From contig CAZRGM010000052.1 in assembly GCA_964599635.1 (NCBI GenBank), forward strand, positions 49,155-113,154: DNA of 64,000 bases, given 5' to 3'. The translations under genes were made by a program, and so were the position numbers. The DNA is from WJMT01 sp964599635 (GTDB lineage: Bacteria > Acidobacteriota > Aminicenantia > Aminicenantales > Aminicenantaceae). The notes below the pieces were generated by a model. That model did no database searches and was not told where the DNA came from. It saw nothing but the letters and a program-made list of their open reading frames with translations. Below, one piece after another: positions 9,413 through 20,522 of this stretch (its first letter is position 1; the number at the start of each line of letters is the position of its first letter).

Positions 9413-10282
9413 TTATTTCTTATTGATGAGTGCGGACGGGAGGCGGCGAGCTTTCCAATTCTCTTTTACTTTTTTCTCACCACTCTCTAATTCAAAAACT
9501 CCATTCATGTTATCTCCGTTAACCTGGCCTTCAAAAAAAATCACCTCTTCTTTTCCATCCTTATTTCTCTTTATAGTAAAACTTAATTTATCTCCTACCA
9601 GTTTAAAATCTTCGATGCTTCTTTTGGAGCTTCCTAAATTTTGAAATGCCCAAACCTGATTAAATTTCTGAGTCAGCTCCATCTCATAATTCATGTCACT
9701 GCTCCCTTTCGGCAGAGTCCATCTCCAGGTTCCTGCTACATCAGCTGGGACAATCCAGAAATAAATTTTGTGTCTATCTTCTCCCACAAACACCTCCTTT
9801 TCTATATCAGCCTCCCACTCTCCCATGCTAAAATCATGGGACACAATCCGAGTCCCTGGTTTCAATTCCTGTAAAAGTCTCGGTCTCAATTTAAGATTGA
9901 CAGAAGATAATAAATAAAGGGTCACCACAGTGGCTTCGCTGATGTCAGCCTCAAAAAGGTCCTGCTGGACAAACTTAACTCTATTTTCAAGATTCTCTTT
10001 CCTGGCATTTTCTCTGCTCTCTTCAATTCGCTGTGGATCAAGGTCCACGCCCACACCTCGGCATCCGAACATTTTTGCGGCCGTAATCACAACCCTTCCA
10101 TCCCCACAACCAAGATCATACAATACGTCGTTTTGGTTGACTTTGGCTATCCTGAGCATTTCCTCAACAACCTGATAAGGAGTTGACACATAAGGCACAT
10201 CGTATTGATTCCACTGTTTAGCTGGTAACCCTAAAAACAGAAAAATCAAACCGAGTAACACTGAAATGGTAATTTTTCTCAT
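9413..10282 (-). CDS. Exported SAM-dependent methyltransferase-like protein with C-terminal extension
   Basis: Residues 1-22 look like a signal peptide (KITISVLLGLIFLFLGLPAK). Residues about 30-185 form a class I methyltransferase with motif I VLYDLGCGDGRVVI and the acidic VGVDLDPQRIEESRENA. The last 100 residues (WRWTLPKGSSDMNYEMELTQ onward) look like a beta-rich, lipocalin-like module. Similar exported methyltransferase-like proteins are known from environmental genomes, but SAM should be absent from the periplasm, so the hydrophobic start may be a membrane anchor or the domain may have lost catalysis. The substrate is unknown. GGAGAGAG precedes the ATG. Confidence 0.82.
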   Translation of the reverse strand: MRKITISVLLGLIFLFLGLPAKQWNQYDVPYVSTPYQVVEEMLRIAKVNQNDVLYDLGCGDGRVVITAAKMFGCRGVGVDLDPQRIEESRENARKENLENRVKFVQQDLFEADISEATVVTLYLLSSVNLKLRPRLLQELKPGTRIVSHDFSMGEWEADIEKEVFVGEDRHKIYFWIVPADVAGTWRWTLPKGSSDMNYEMELTQKFNQVWAFQNLGSSKRSIEDFKLVGDKLSFTIKRNKDGKEEVIFFEGQVNGDNMNGVFELESGEKKVKENWKARRLPSALINKK

Positions 10283-10376
10283 GTATTCTCTCTCCTTTTC
10301 TCCAACATCGCATTTTATCCTGCAATCCCTTTATACCAAAAAAAAACAAATTATCAAAATAAAATCACTTTCATGT

Positions 10377-10426
10377 AAGCATTTCTCATTCCGTGATAAA
10401 CAAAGGAAATGGAATGAGAAATGCTT
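10377..10426. repeat. Perfect 16-bp inverted repeat
   Basis: AAGCATTTCTCATTCC (10377-10392) is exactly repeated in inverse at 10411-10426, with an 18-bp loop. It lies in the divergent region between the methyltransferase-like gene and the GH109-type gene. No T-run follows on either strand, so it is not a standard terminator. It may be an operator, an mRNA hairpin or a relic. Confidence 0.75.
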
Positions 10427-10469
10427 CCCACTTTCATCATAAATATTTTATAAATATCCGTAACTATTA

Positions 10470-10498
10470 TTGTAAGGAAACGTCAATTTCAATATAAT
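10470..10498 (+). promoter_or_regulatory. Promoter of the GH109-type gene
   Basis: TTGTAA (10470-10475), 17-bp spacer, perfect TATAAT (10493-10498), 21 bp before the start codon at 10520. It also fits the GAGAGGAG ribosome-binding site at 10502-10510. Confidence 0.6.
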
Positions 10499-10519
10499 TT
10501 GTAGAGAGGAGTAATTTTT

Positions 10520-11893
10520 ATGAACAAAAAATTGAAACGGAGGGACTTTCTTAAAATAAGCGGAACAGCTGGATTAGGAGCCGCTTTAGGGAGCTTAACC
10601 AAGTGTAAAACTAATTTAATGCCCCCTTCTCAATTAAAAACTGACCCTGTAGAACACCTTGTGACACCACCCTTAGAAAGAGTGCGGGTGGGTTATGTGG
10701 GGATCGGAAATCAGGGAAGCGGCCATCTCAAAAACCTGCTCCGAATCGAGGGAGTAGAAATTACAGCTGTTTGTGACATAAGAGAAGAAAGAACGCTTTG
10801 GGCTCAGGAACAGTGTCAAAAAATGGGAAAACCACTTCCAAAAGCTTACAACCAAGGCCCCCAGGATTTCAAGCGGATGTGTGATACTGAAGATTTGGAT
10901 CTAGTCTACAATGCCACTCCTTGGGAATGGCATGTCCCCATCTCTGTTAAAGCGATGGAAACAGGCTCCCATGCAGCTACTGAAGTTCCCGGAGCGATAA
11001 GTTTGGAAGGATGCTGGAAGCTTGTTGAAACTTCAGAAAAATACAAAAAACACTGCTGTGTTATGGAAAACTGCAATTATGATCGAACAGAACTGATGCT
11101 GTTCAATATGATCCGTCAGGGTTTTTTTGGTGAACTTCTCCATGCTGAATGCGGATATCTTCATGACCTAAGAGAATGGAAATTTGGAAATGCTTATTAT
11201 CCTCCGGACTGGCGGCTTAAATATTCCATCAAAAGAAATGCTGATCTTTATCCCACACACGGCCTTGGACCCGTCTCCCAATGGATGGATATCACCCGAG
11301 GCAACAAATTTGAATATCTCGTTTCTATGAGCAGCCCCAGCCCTTCTCTGAGCCTCAAGCGCGAAGCCATCAAAAGGTACGGGAAAAATCACCCTCGAGC
11401 TCAAACAGATTATTCTCTGGGAGATATTGTCAGCACCTTAATCAAAACCCATAAGGGACAATCAATTCTCCTCATCCACGACACAAATTCTCCTCGTCCC
11501 TACAGTCGTAAAATTTTAATCCAAGGAACCCGCGGCCTCGCGCGCAAATATCCCGAACAAAAGATTCATATTGAAGGCCTTTCACCCAATCACGAGTGGG
11601 AGAACCTCTCCGAATACATGGAAAAGTACAAGCATCCCTTATTAACTTCTCTGGAGGAAAAAGCCAAAGGAGCCGGCCACGGCGGTATGGACTTTATCGA
11701 AGACTACCGGCTTATTCAGTGTCTGAGGGAAGGCAAACCAACAGATTCGGATGTTTATGACGGCGTGACGATCAGCGCTGTCGTTGCCTTGAGCGAAAAA
11801 TCTATCGCTTCGAACAGCTCTCCAGTCAAATTTCCTGATTTCACTCGAGGCCGATGGAAGATCCGTAAGCCTTTGGGAATCGTGACTGCTTAA
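10520..11893 (+). CDS. Gfo/Idh/MocA family protein, glycosyl hydrolase family 109 type
   Basis: A predicted NAD-dependent glycosidase of the GH109 (alpha-N-acetylgalactosaminidase-like) group. The 457 residues start with a Tat-type leader KLKRRDFLKISG, with a cysteine at LTKCK that might be lipidated. The Rossmann part has VRVGYVGIGNQGSGHL; the dehydrogenase-like part includes TPWEWHVP, EVPGAISLEGCW and ENCNYDR. The C-terminal block GHGGMDFIEDYRLIQCLREG matches GH109 members. Length is normal for the family (about 450). Substrate specificity cannot be read from sequence; many members are uncharacterised. The gene has its own promoter and ends 10 bp from the convergently transcribed 5S rRNA gene. 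Confidence 0.85.
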   Translation: MNKKLKRRDFLKISGTAGLGAALGSLTKCKTNLMPPSQLKTDPVEHLVTPPLERVRVGYVGIGNQGSGHLKNLLRIEGVEITAVCDIREERTLWAQEQCQKMGKPLPKAYNQGPQDFKRMCDTEDLDLVYNATPWEWHVPISVKAMETGSHAATEVPGAISLEGCWKLVETSEKYKKHCCVMENCNYDRTELMLFNMIRQGFFGELLHAECGYLHDLREWKFGNAYYPPDWRLKYSIKRNADLYPTHGLGPVSQWMDITRGNKFEYLVSMSSPSPSLSLKREAIKRYGKNHPRAQTDYSLGDIVSTLIKTHKGQSILLIHDTNSPRPYSRKILIQGTRGLARKYPEQKIHIEGLSPNHEWENLSEYMEKYKHPLLTSLEEKAKGAGHGGMDFIEDYRLIQCLREGKPTDSDVYDGVTISAVVALSEKSIASNSSPVKFPDFTRGRWKIRKPLGIVTA

Positions 11894-11894
11894 T

Positions 11895-11913
11895 AAAAAA
11901 AAACCCGGCAACG
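11895..11913 (-). terminator. Intrinsic terminator formed by the 5S end
   Basis: On the minus strand the 3' half of the 5S terminal stem (GTTGCCGGG) runs directly into nine T residues (complement of 11895-11903). The 5S helix I itself can thus act as the terminator stem of the rRNA operon. The T-run starts 2 bp from the stop codon of the oppositely transcribed GH109-type gene. Confidence 0.6.
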
Positions 11914-12019
11914 ACCTACTCTCCCACTCCGTTACCAGAGCAGTACCATCGGCACTGGAGAACTTAACTTCCGTGTTCGGAATGGAAACGGGTGTATCCT
12001 CTCCGTTATGGTTGCCGGG
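11904..12019 (-). rRNA. rrf: 5S ribosomal RNA
   Basis: About 116 nt; the ends CCCGGCAAC and GTTGCCGGG pair as helix I, and the core contains the conserved CCGAACACGGAAGTTAAG. It is last in the operon 16S-tRNA-Ile-tRNA-Ala-23S-5S. Confidence 0.95.
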
Positions 12020-12076
12020 AAATATTCTATAACTGTTACAATTGAATAAGCCTTTCCTCTCAAGAAGCCGACGTCC

Positions 12077-12104
12077 CCTGAGCTATTCATAGGAATAGTT
12101 CAGG
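12077..12104. repeat. Minimal terminal-repeat palindrome in the 23S-5S spacer
   Basis: CCTGAGCTATTC (12077-12088) faces GAATAGTTCAGG (12093-12104) with a 4-bp loop. The arms match the inverted ends of the intergenic element family, so this may be a copy reduced to its ends. It lies inside the transcribed spacer of the rRNA operon. Confidence 0.55.
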
Positions 12105-12110
12105 CTTTTT

Positions 12111-12127
12111 GGCTTGAGTAAACTTTA

Positions 12128-12135
<8 letters not shown>
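12111..12135 (-). other. 3' arm of the pre-23S processing stalk
   Basis: This 25-bp sequence pairs with 15123-15147 at 24 of 25 positions, bringing the two ends of the 23S precursor together. Such stalks are the usual RNase III processing sites of bacterial pre-23S rRNA. Confidence 0.8.
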
Positions 12136-15122
<2,987 letters not shown>

Positions 15123-15130
<8 letters not shown>

Positions 15131-15147
15131 TAAAGTTTAGTCAAGCC
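15123..15147 (-). other. 5' arm of the pre-23S processing stalk
   Basis: Pairs with 12111-12135 (24 of 25 bases). It overlaps the predicted 5' end of mature 23S rRNA by a few bases. Confidence 0.8.
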
Positions 15148-15266
15148 AAAAAATATTGCCGCTTCTTAAAAAAAAGAAAGACTCACTTCAATTGTCAAAG
15201 ATCCATTTATTTGATTCCCCAAAAAACCTGTGGAGAACTTTTTCTTAAGTTTATTTTCTAGATTTG

Positions 15267-15339
15267 TGGAGCTGATCGGGATCGAACCGACGACCTCCGG
15301 CGTGCAAAGCCGGCGCTCTCCCAGCTGAGCTACAGCCCC
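15267..15339 (-). tRNA. tRNA-Ala (TGC)
   Basis: A 73-nt cloverleaf read on the minus strand: acceptor GGGGCTG / CAGCTCC with discriminator A, D-arm AGCTCAGCTGGGAGAGC, anticodon loop with TGC, T-arm GTCGGTTCGATCCCGAT. CCA is not encoded (CAA follows). It sits in the 16S-23S spacer. Confidence 0.96.
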
Positions 15340-15348
15340 AGATAAGGT

Positions 15349-15425
<77 letters not shown>

Positions 15426-15490
15426 GATTCAATCGCTCCTATTCACAGCTTCTAAGGGCCACTTTTCTTCACCCTAATCAGCGTATTTAA

Positions 15491-15501
15491 AAAAGCAGAG
15501 C
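15491..15501 (-). other. 3' arm of the pre-16S processing stalk
   Basis: AAAAGCAGAGC here pairs perfectly with GCTCTGCTTTT at 17133-17143, enclosing the 16S gene. This is the expected RNase III stem, shorter than the 23S one. Confidence 0.6.
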
Positions 15502-15533
15502 AGACCACCAATCTTTCCGCATTGTACTCCTTT

Positions 15534-17068
<1,535 letters not shown>

Positions 17069-17072
17069 TACA

Positions 17073-17094
17073 TAAGAACTCCGAAGAGTTCTTA
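17073..17094 (-). other. Hairpin with UUCG tetraloop ahead of 16S rRNA
   Basis: The leader transcript contains a perfect 9-bp stem, TAAGAACTC / GAGTTCTTA, closed by a C(UUCG)G tetraloop, one of the most stable RNA hairpins. It lies a few bases before the mature 16S 5' end. Confidence 0.8.
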
Positions 17095-17243
17095 CAAACA
17101 AAACTCATTGACAATTTGGACCGATCGAGGCCGCTCTGCTTTTAATTCAAAGATCCAATTCTTTCCCTCCAGGAAAGAAACCTCCCAAACACATAAGACT
17201 TCATTCAAAAATAGAAACAATACGATATTTAGAAGGCATTAAT

Positions 17244-17272
17244 ATAATAGGGATATTAGACTTAATTGTCAA
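17244..17272 (-). promoter_or_regulatory. rRNA operon promoter
   Basis: On the minus strand TTGACA (17267-17272) is followed after exactly 17 bp by TATTAT (17244-17249), about 175 bp upstream of 16S. The leader between them and 16S holds the 16S stalk arm (17133-17143) and the UUCG hairpin. The rest of the 17273-17416 gap up to the pseudopilin genes has no clear feature. Confidence 0.75.
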
Positions 17273-17416
17273 GGTCATTTTAATAATTTTTTTTTGTTCC
17301 CATTATTGAGCTCTTTTGTAAACTTTTGTTCACACCTCGATTACAATCTATCTCCATTTTCTCCCTGTGAATGAAATAAATTAAATTGGCATGTCTCATG
17401 CATATATATCTAAAAA

Positions 17417-17797
17417 ATGAAACAAAAAGGGACAACATTCATCGAAATTATGGTTTCTTTATTTCTTTTTGCCATTCTTATTCTTGGCACATCCCAACTC
17501 ATCATTTATACACTTAACGTCCAGAATCGATGTCAGAACAGACTCATATCCTTAGAGCTGGCTTCAAATAAAATCGAAACACTAAAATCTATGCCATTTG
17601 ATCATTTTAAACTGAAACAAGGTTCTTGGAAGGAAGAAATAATTAGAGAGGAAAACAAAAAGCCCTTTTTGCTAACAGTCGAGATCAAAGATGTTTCTCC
17701 AGATATAAAAAGTATAGTGGTTTCGGTCTCTGCTCAAAATAAGAACGAAAAAAAAATAATTCTTCCTGTCTATATTTCAAGGAAAATTGGATTTTAA
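17417..17797 (+). CDS. Type IV minor pseudopilin, PilV/GspI-like
   Basis: A 126-residue protein with a class III leader: short basic MKQKG, then TTFIEIMVSLFLFAILILG, with Glu at position +5 after the predicted cleavage glycine as in prepilins. The hydrophobic helix is followed by a small polar domain. It is the first of four genes with tight spacing or overlap (next start 6 bp after the stop), so one transcript is likely. By position and size it fits the PilV or GspI role. No Shine-Dalgarno sequence is evident before the ATG. Confidence 0.82.
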   Translation: MKQKGTTFIEIMVSLFLFAILILGTSQLIIYTLNVQNRCQNRLISLELASNKIETLKSMPFDHFKLKQGSWKEEIIREENKKPFLLTVEIKDVSPDIKSIVVSVSAQNKNEKKIILPVYISRKIGF

Positions 17798-17803
17798 AAA
17801 ACT

Positions 17804-18523
17804 ATGGAAAAGAGACGCGGTTTTTCCCTTTTAGAAACGTTGATAAGTCTTACTATCTTCACTTTTATCATCTTCGGGGCTCTTGAATTTTACACAAAAG
17901 CTCGGTCTCACTTTTTAAAAATAAAAAAGGACCATGAGACCAGCCAGTCGGCTCTCTCAAGCCTAGATAAAATAAGAATAGATGTCTCTCAATCGGGAAA
18001 AGGTCTCTTCACTCCCTCCCGATTGAAAATTACCGAAGGAATAAGCTGTAGAGAAGGAATCCTCAAAAATGAATCCTCGGAAAAAAAATTATATAGTGTT
18101 TCCAATCTTGAACCCGGCCAAACAAGGATCTTTTTCCAAGACACAAGGGATTTAAAAAAAAACAGTAAAATTTGCATCTTTGACTCTCATAAAGGTGAAA
18201 TAAAAAATATCTCTTCAGTTGACTCTAATTCCTGTGTGGTCTCCACCCCCCTTTCCTATTCTTACCAACAAAAAGAGGTTGGCATTCTGCTGTTAAGAGA
18301 AGTGCGGTTCTATCTTGATAAAACAAAAAATATTTTGAGAAGAAAGGTAAATTCAAGCCCTGCTCAGCCGCTCATTGAAGAGATATCAGATTTTTCATGT
18401 TCCTATGATGAAACAACCAATTTACTTAAAGTCATGATACAACCCAAAAATAAAAAGGAGAAAAAATATGAATTGGCCTTTTTCCCAAAGAATAAAGCCC
18501 TTGCTTCGGATTTTCAAAAATAG
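17804..18523 (+). CDS. Type IV minor pseudopilin, PilW/GspJ-like
   Basis: A 239-residue protein beginning MEKRRGFSLLETLISLTIFT, with the prepilin cleavage site G|FSLLE and a hydrophobic helix to about residue 28. The larger size and second position suggest a PilW or GspJ equivalent. The body is Lys/Asn-rich and has cysteines near residues 76, 124, 144 and 206. Its end overlaps the next gene by 56 bp, consistent with translational coupling. Confidence 0.82.
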   Translation: MEKRRGFSLLETLISLTIFTFIIFGALEFYTKARSHFLKIKKDHETSQSALSSLDKIRIDVSQSGKGLFTPSRLKITEGISCREGILKNESSEKKLYSVSNLEPGQTRIFFQDTRDLKKNSKICIFDSHKGEIKNISSVDSNSCVVSTPLSYSYQQKEVGILLLREVRFYLDKTKNILRRKVNSSPAQPLIEEISDFSCSYDETTNLLKVMIQPKNKKEKKYELAFFPKNKALASDFQK

Positions 18524-20072
18524 AAAACGAAAAGAAAAAGGGGCTGTAACTCTAATATCTGCATTTATGATTTTTATATTCACAACCCTAGGACTCACCA
18601 CACTCATTTTAACTCAAATCAATCTCAAATTAAGTGACTATAGAAAAAATTCCTCATTATTGGATTATGCTTCCGAAAACGGAATTAAACAGGGCTTTGC
18701 ACATCTTTTAGACCATCTATCTACAATCAAGGAACCTATTGTAATCAGTGAAGAAAATTTCTTCACTTTAAACCAGGAGGCCTCAAACAAAGGAGAAGAA
18801 CTTATCGCTTATCTTTTCTCTTCGGAAATTCCACTAACAATTGAAGACAGCTGGGAATATATGAAATGGAAATGTCAAACTTCGTTTTCAAAAATCCAAT
18901 TTAAGGAATATGACGCCTATTTTACCTCAGAATATGAAGTCAGGCTCAGCTCACATGGAAAAATTTATGAATACAATGCCTCAAGGACAAAAGTCCTATC
19001 CTGTACTATGCAAATATTCGCGGGTCACATTCCCCTTTTAACTCTTCCTCTTCTTAAGGACAATAATACAAATTATGCACAAAATAAAGACTTTTTGGAA
19101 AAAAATAACATCTCTGTTTTTACTTCTCCAGAGAATAAATTAATCCCAGAAACCTATCTTTCTGAAGAAGAACTTATCCCAGATCAATCATCAGAACAGA
19201 TCAAGGAAGCTTTGAATATCAAAACATTTAAACCCCAGGATCTCTCTGATACAAAGCTTCGTCAGATCCTGGGTTTGGAAATCGTGAATGAACCAGTACC
19301 TGAAGGAGTCTTTCTTATCAAAGACGACCTCGGCCTAGGAGGAATGTTCATTCAGGGAGATGTCGAAGAGATGATCTTCGCCGTGGAGCGGAACTTCCAG
19401 GTTATCAAAATCTCTTTAGAATCGGGGATATGGATTCTGAAATTTGATCCAATAAAATATGAAACAAACTTTCTTTCACCCAGTAAGCAAGAGTCTTACA
19501 ACCTCACTCCTAAAGGCCTTATCATTGTCAACGGTGGAATCAAATCCTTGAGAGGAGGAAAGGTAAGTGCCTCCGGTGAAATAAAAAAGTTAGAACAAGG
19601 TGAACAATCCCCTTCAATTCTCAGAAGCGTCAATCTGACCATCATCACATCCAATGAAATCACCATCACTGATCATTTAATCCACGAAGGGGTAAAATGG
19701 ATAGACTCTGTCCCTTATATCAAAGATTCTCATTCCCAACTCAACATATTTGCAGGAGGAAATAACTTAATTGAAAAGGAGAAAAGGACAGGAGGAATAA
19801 CCCTTGAAAGCAGCGCCTCTGAAGAACTAACCATCCAGGCTTCCCTGACAACATCAAATGGTGAATTTTCAGTTAAAGGGGAAAATAAAATTATAAATAT
19901 CTTAGGAAGCGTCCATGGATCTAAATACAACACCCATGGAAACAAATTGAATATATGGACAGATAACCGTTTCCTGACGGAGGACAATCAGTTTGAAAAT
20001 TCCCCTAAAACCAAAAATCCCATCCTATCTATCGCTCAATTTGAAATCAGGGATTGGAAAGAAAATGAATAA
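18468..20072 (+). CDS. PilX-like membrane-anchored protein of the pseudopilin cluster
   Basis: A 534-residue protein with a basic N-terminus and KEKGAVTLISAFMIFIFTTL, a hydrophobic helix at about residues 24-47. This resembles the N-terminus of PilX-type minor pilins, which lack the classical F-x4-E cleavage context. The long extracellular part is rich in beta-prone segments and Asn/Ser/Thr (VNGGIKSLRGGKVSASGEIK, LTIITSNEITITDH), much longer than ordinary PilX. AAGGAG lies upstream of the ATG. It overlaps both neighbours (56 bp and 8 bp). Its exact role in pilus or type II secretion assembly is unknown. Confidence 0.7.
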   Translation: MNWPFSQRIKPLLRIFKNRKRKEKGAVTLISAFMIFIFTTLGLTTLILTQINLKLSDYRKNSSLLDYASENGIKQGFAHLLDHLSTIKEPIVISEENFFTLNQEASNKGEELIAYLFSSEIPLTIEDSWEYMKWKCQTSFSKIQFKEYDAYFTSEYEVRLSSHGKIYEYNASRTKVLSCTMQIFAGHIPLLTLPLLKDNNTNYAQNKDFLEKNNISVFTSPENKLIPETYLSEEELIPDQSSEQIKEALNIKTFKPQDLSDTKLRQILGLEIVNEPVPEGVFLIKDDLGLGGMFIQGDVEEMIFAVERNFQVIKISLESGIWILKFDPIKYETNFLSPSKQESYNLTPKGLIIVNGGIKSLRGGKVSASGEIKKLEQGEQSPSILRSVNLTIITSNEITITDHLIHEGVKWIDSVPYIKDSHSQLNIFAGGNNLIEKEKRTGGITLESSASEELTIQASLTTSNGEFSVKGENKIINILGSVHGSKYNTHGNKLNIWTDNRFLTEDNQFENSPKTKNPILSIAQFEIRDWKENE

Positions 20073-20487
20073 AGGATTTTCTCTCCTGGAAACCGTTTTA
20101 TCCCTTTTCTTAATCGGAATTCTGATCGGGATATCGTCTATTTCGTTTTTGGATAAACCTCCAAAATACAAACTCAAAAAAGCAGTATGGGAGGTCAATT
20201 CTAGAATGAATTTTGCAAGATACAAATCTATATTTGAAAATGTAAAAGTCCGGATTGTATTCCATGAATCTGGTTATCGAGTTGAAAAATATGATCCATT
20301 ACAAAAAAAATGGGATATGGAAGTCAAAAAAACATTTGATGGAGTCACTATCACCGCAACGAACAGCCCTATTTTCCATCCCCTAGGAACTGTATCCAAT
20401 CTCGCCTCTGTCTATATTTCTAATTCAGCTGGAAAATACAGAATCTCCCTTGCTATATCAGGAAGGATTAAAGTCATTCCTCTTTGA
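20065..20487 (+). CDS. Type IV pseudopilin, FimT/GspH-like
   Basis: A 140-residue protein starting MNKGFSLLETVLSLFLIGIL, with a clear prepilin cleavage site G|FSLLE and hydrophobic helix; the rest is a small beta-rich domain ending SGRIKVIPL, typical of FimT/GspH. I use ATG 20065, which puts the leader at the N-terminus and gives the ATGAATAA overlap with the gene before; the frame itself is open further upstream. No pilus ATPase, inner-membrane core or peptidase gene is present in this window. Confidence 0.82.
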   Translation: MNKGFSLLETVLSLFLIGILIGISSISFLDKPPKYKLKKAVWEVNSRMNFARYKSIFENVKVRIVFHESGYRVEKYDPLQKKWDMEVKKTFDGVTITATNSPIFHPLGTVSNLASVYISNSAGKYRISLAISGRIKVIPL

Positions 20488-20522
20488 CAGGTGTTGATCT
20501 CGTTACTTGGGTTTGTTGCGCT

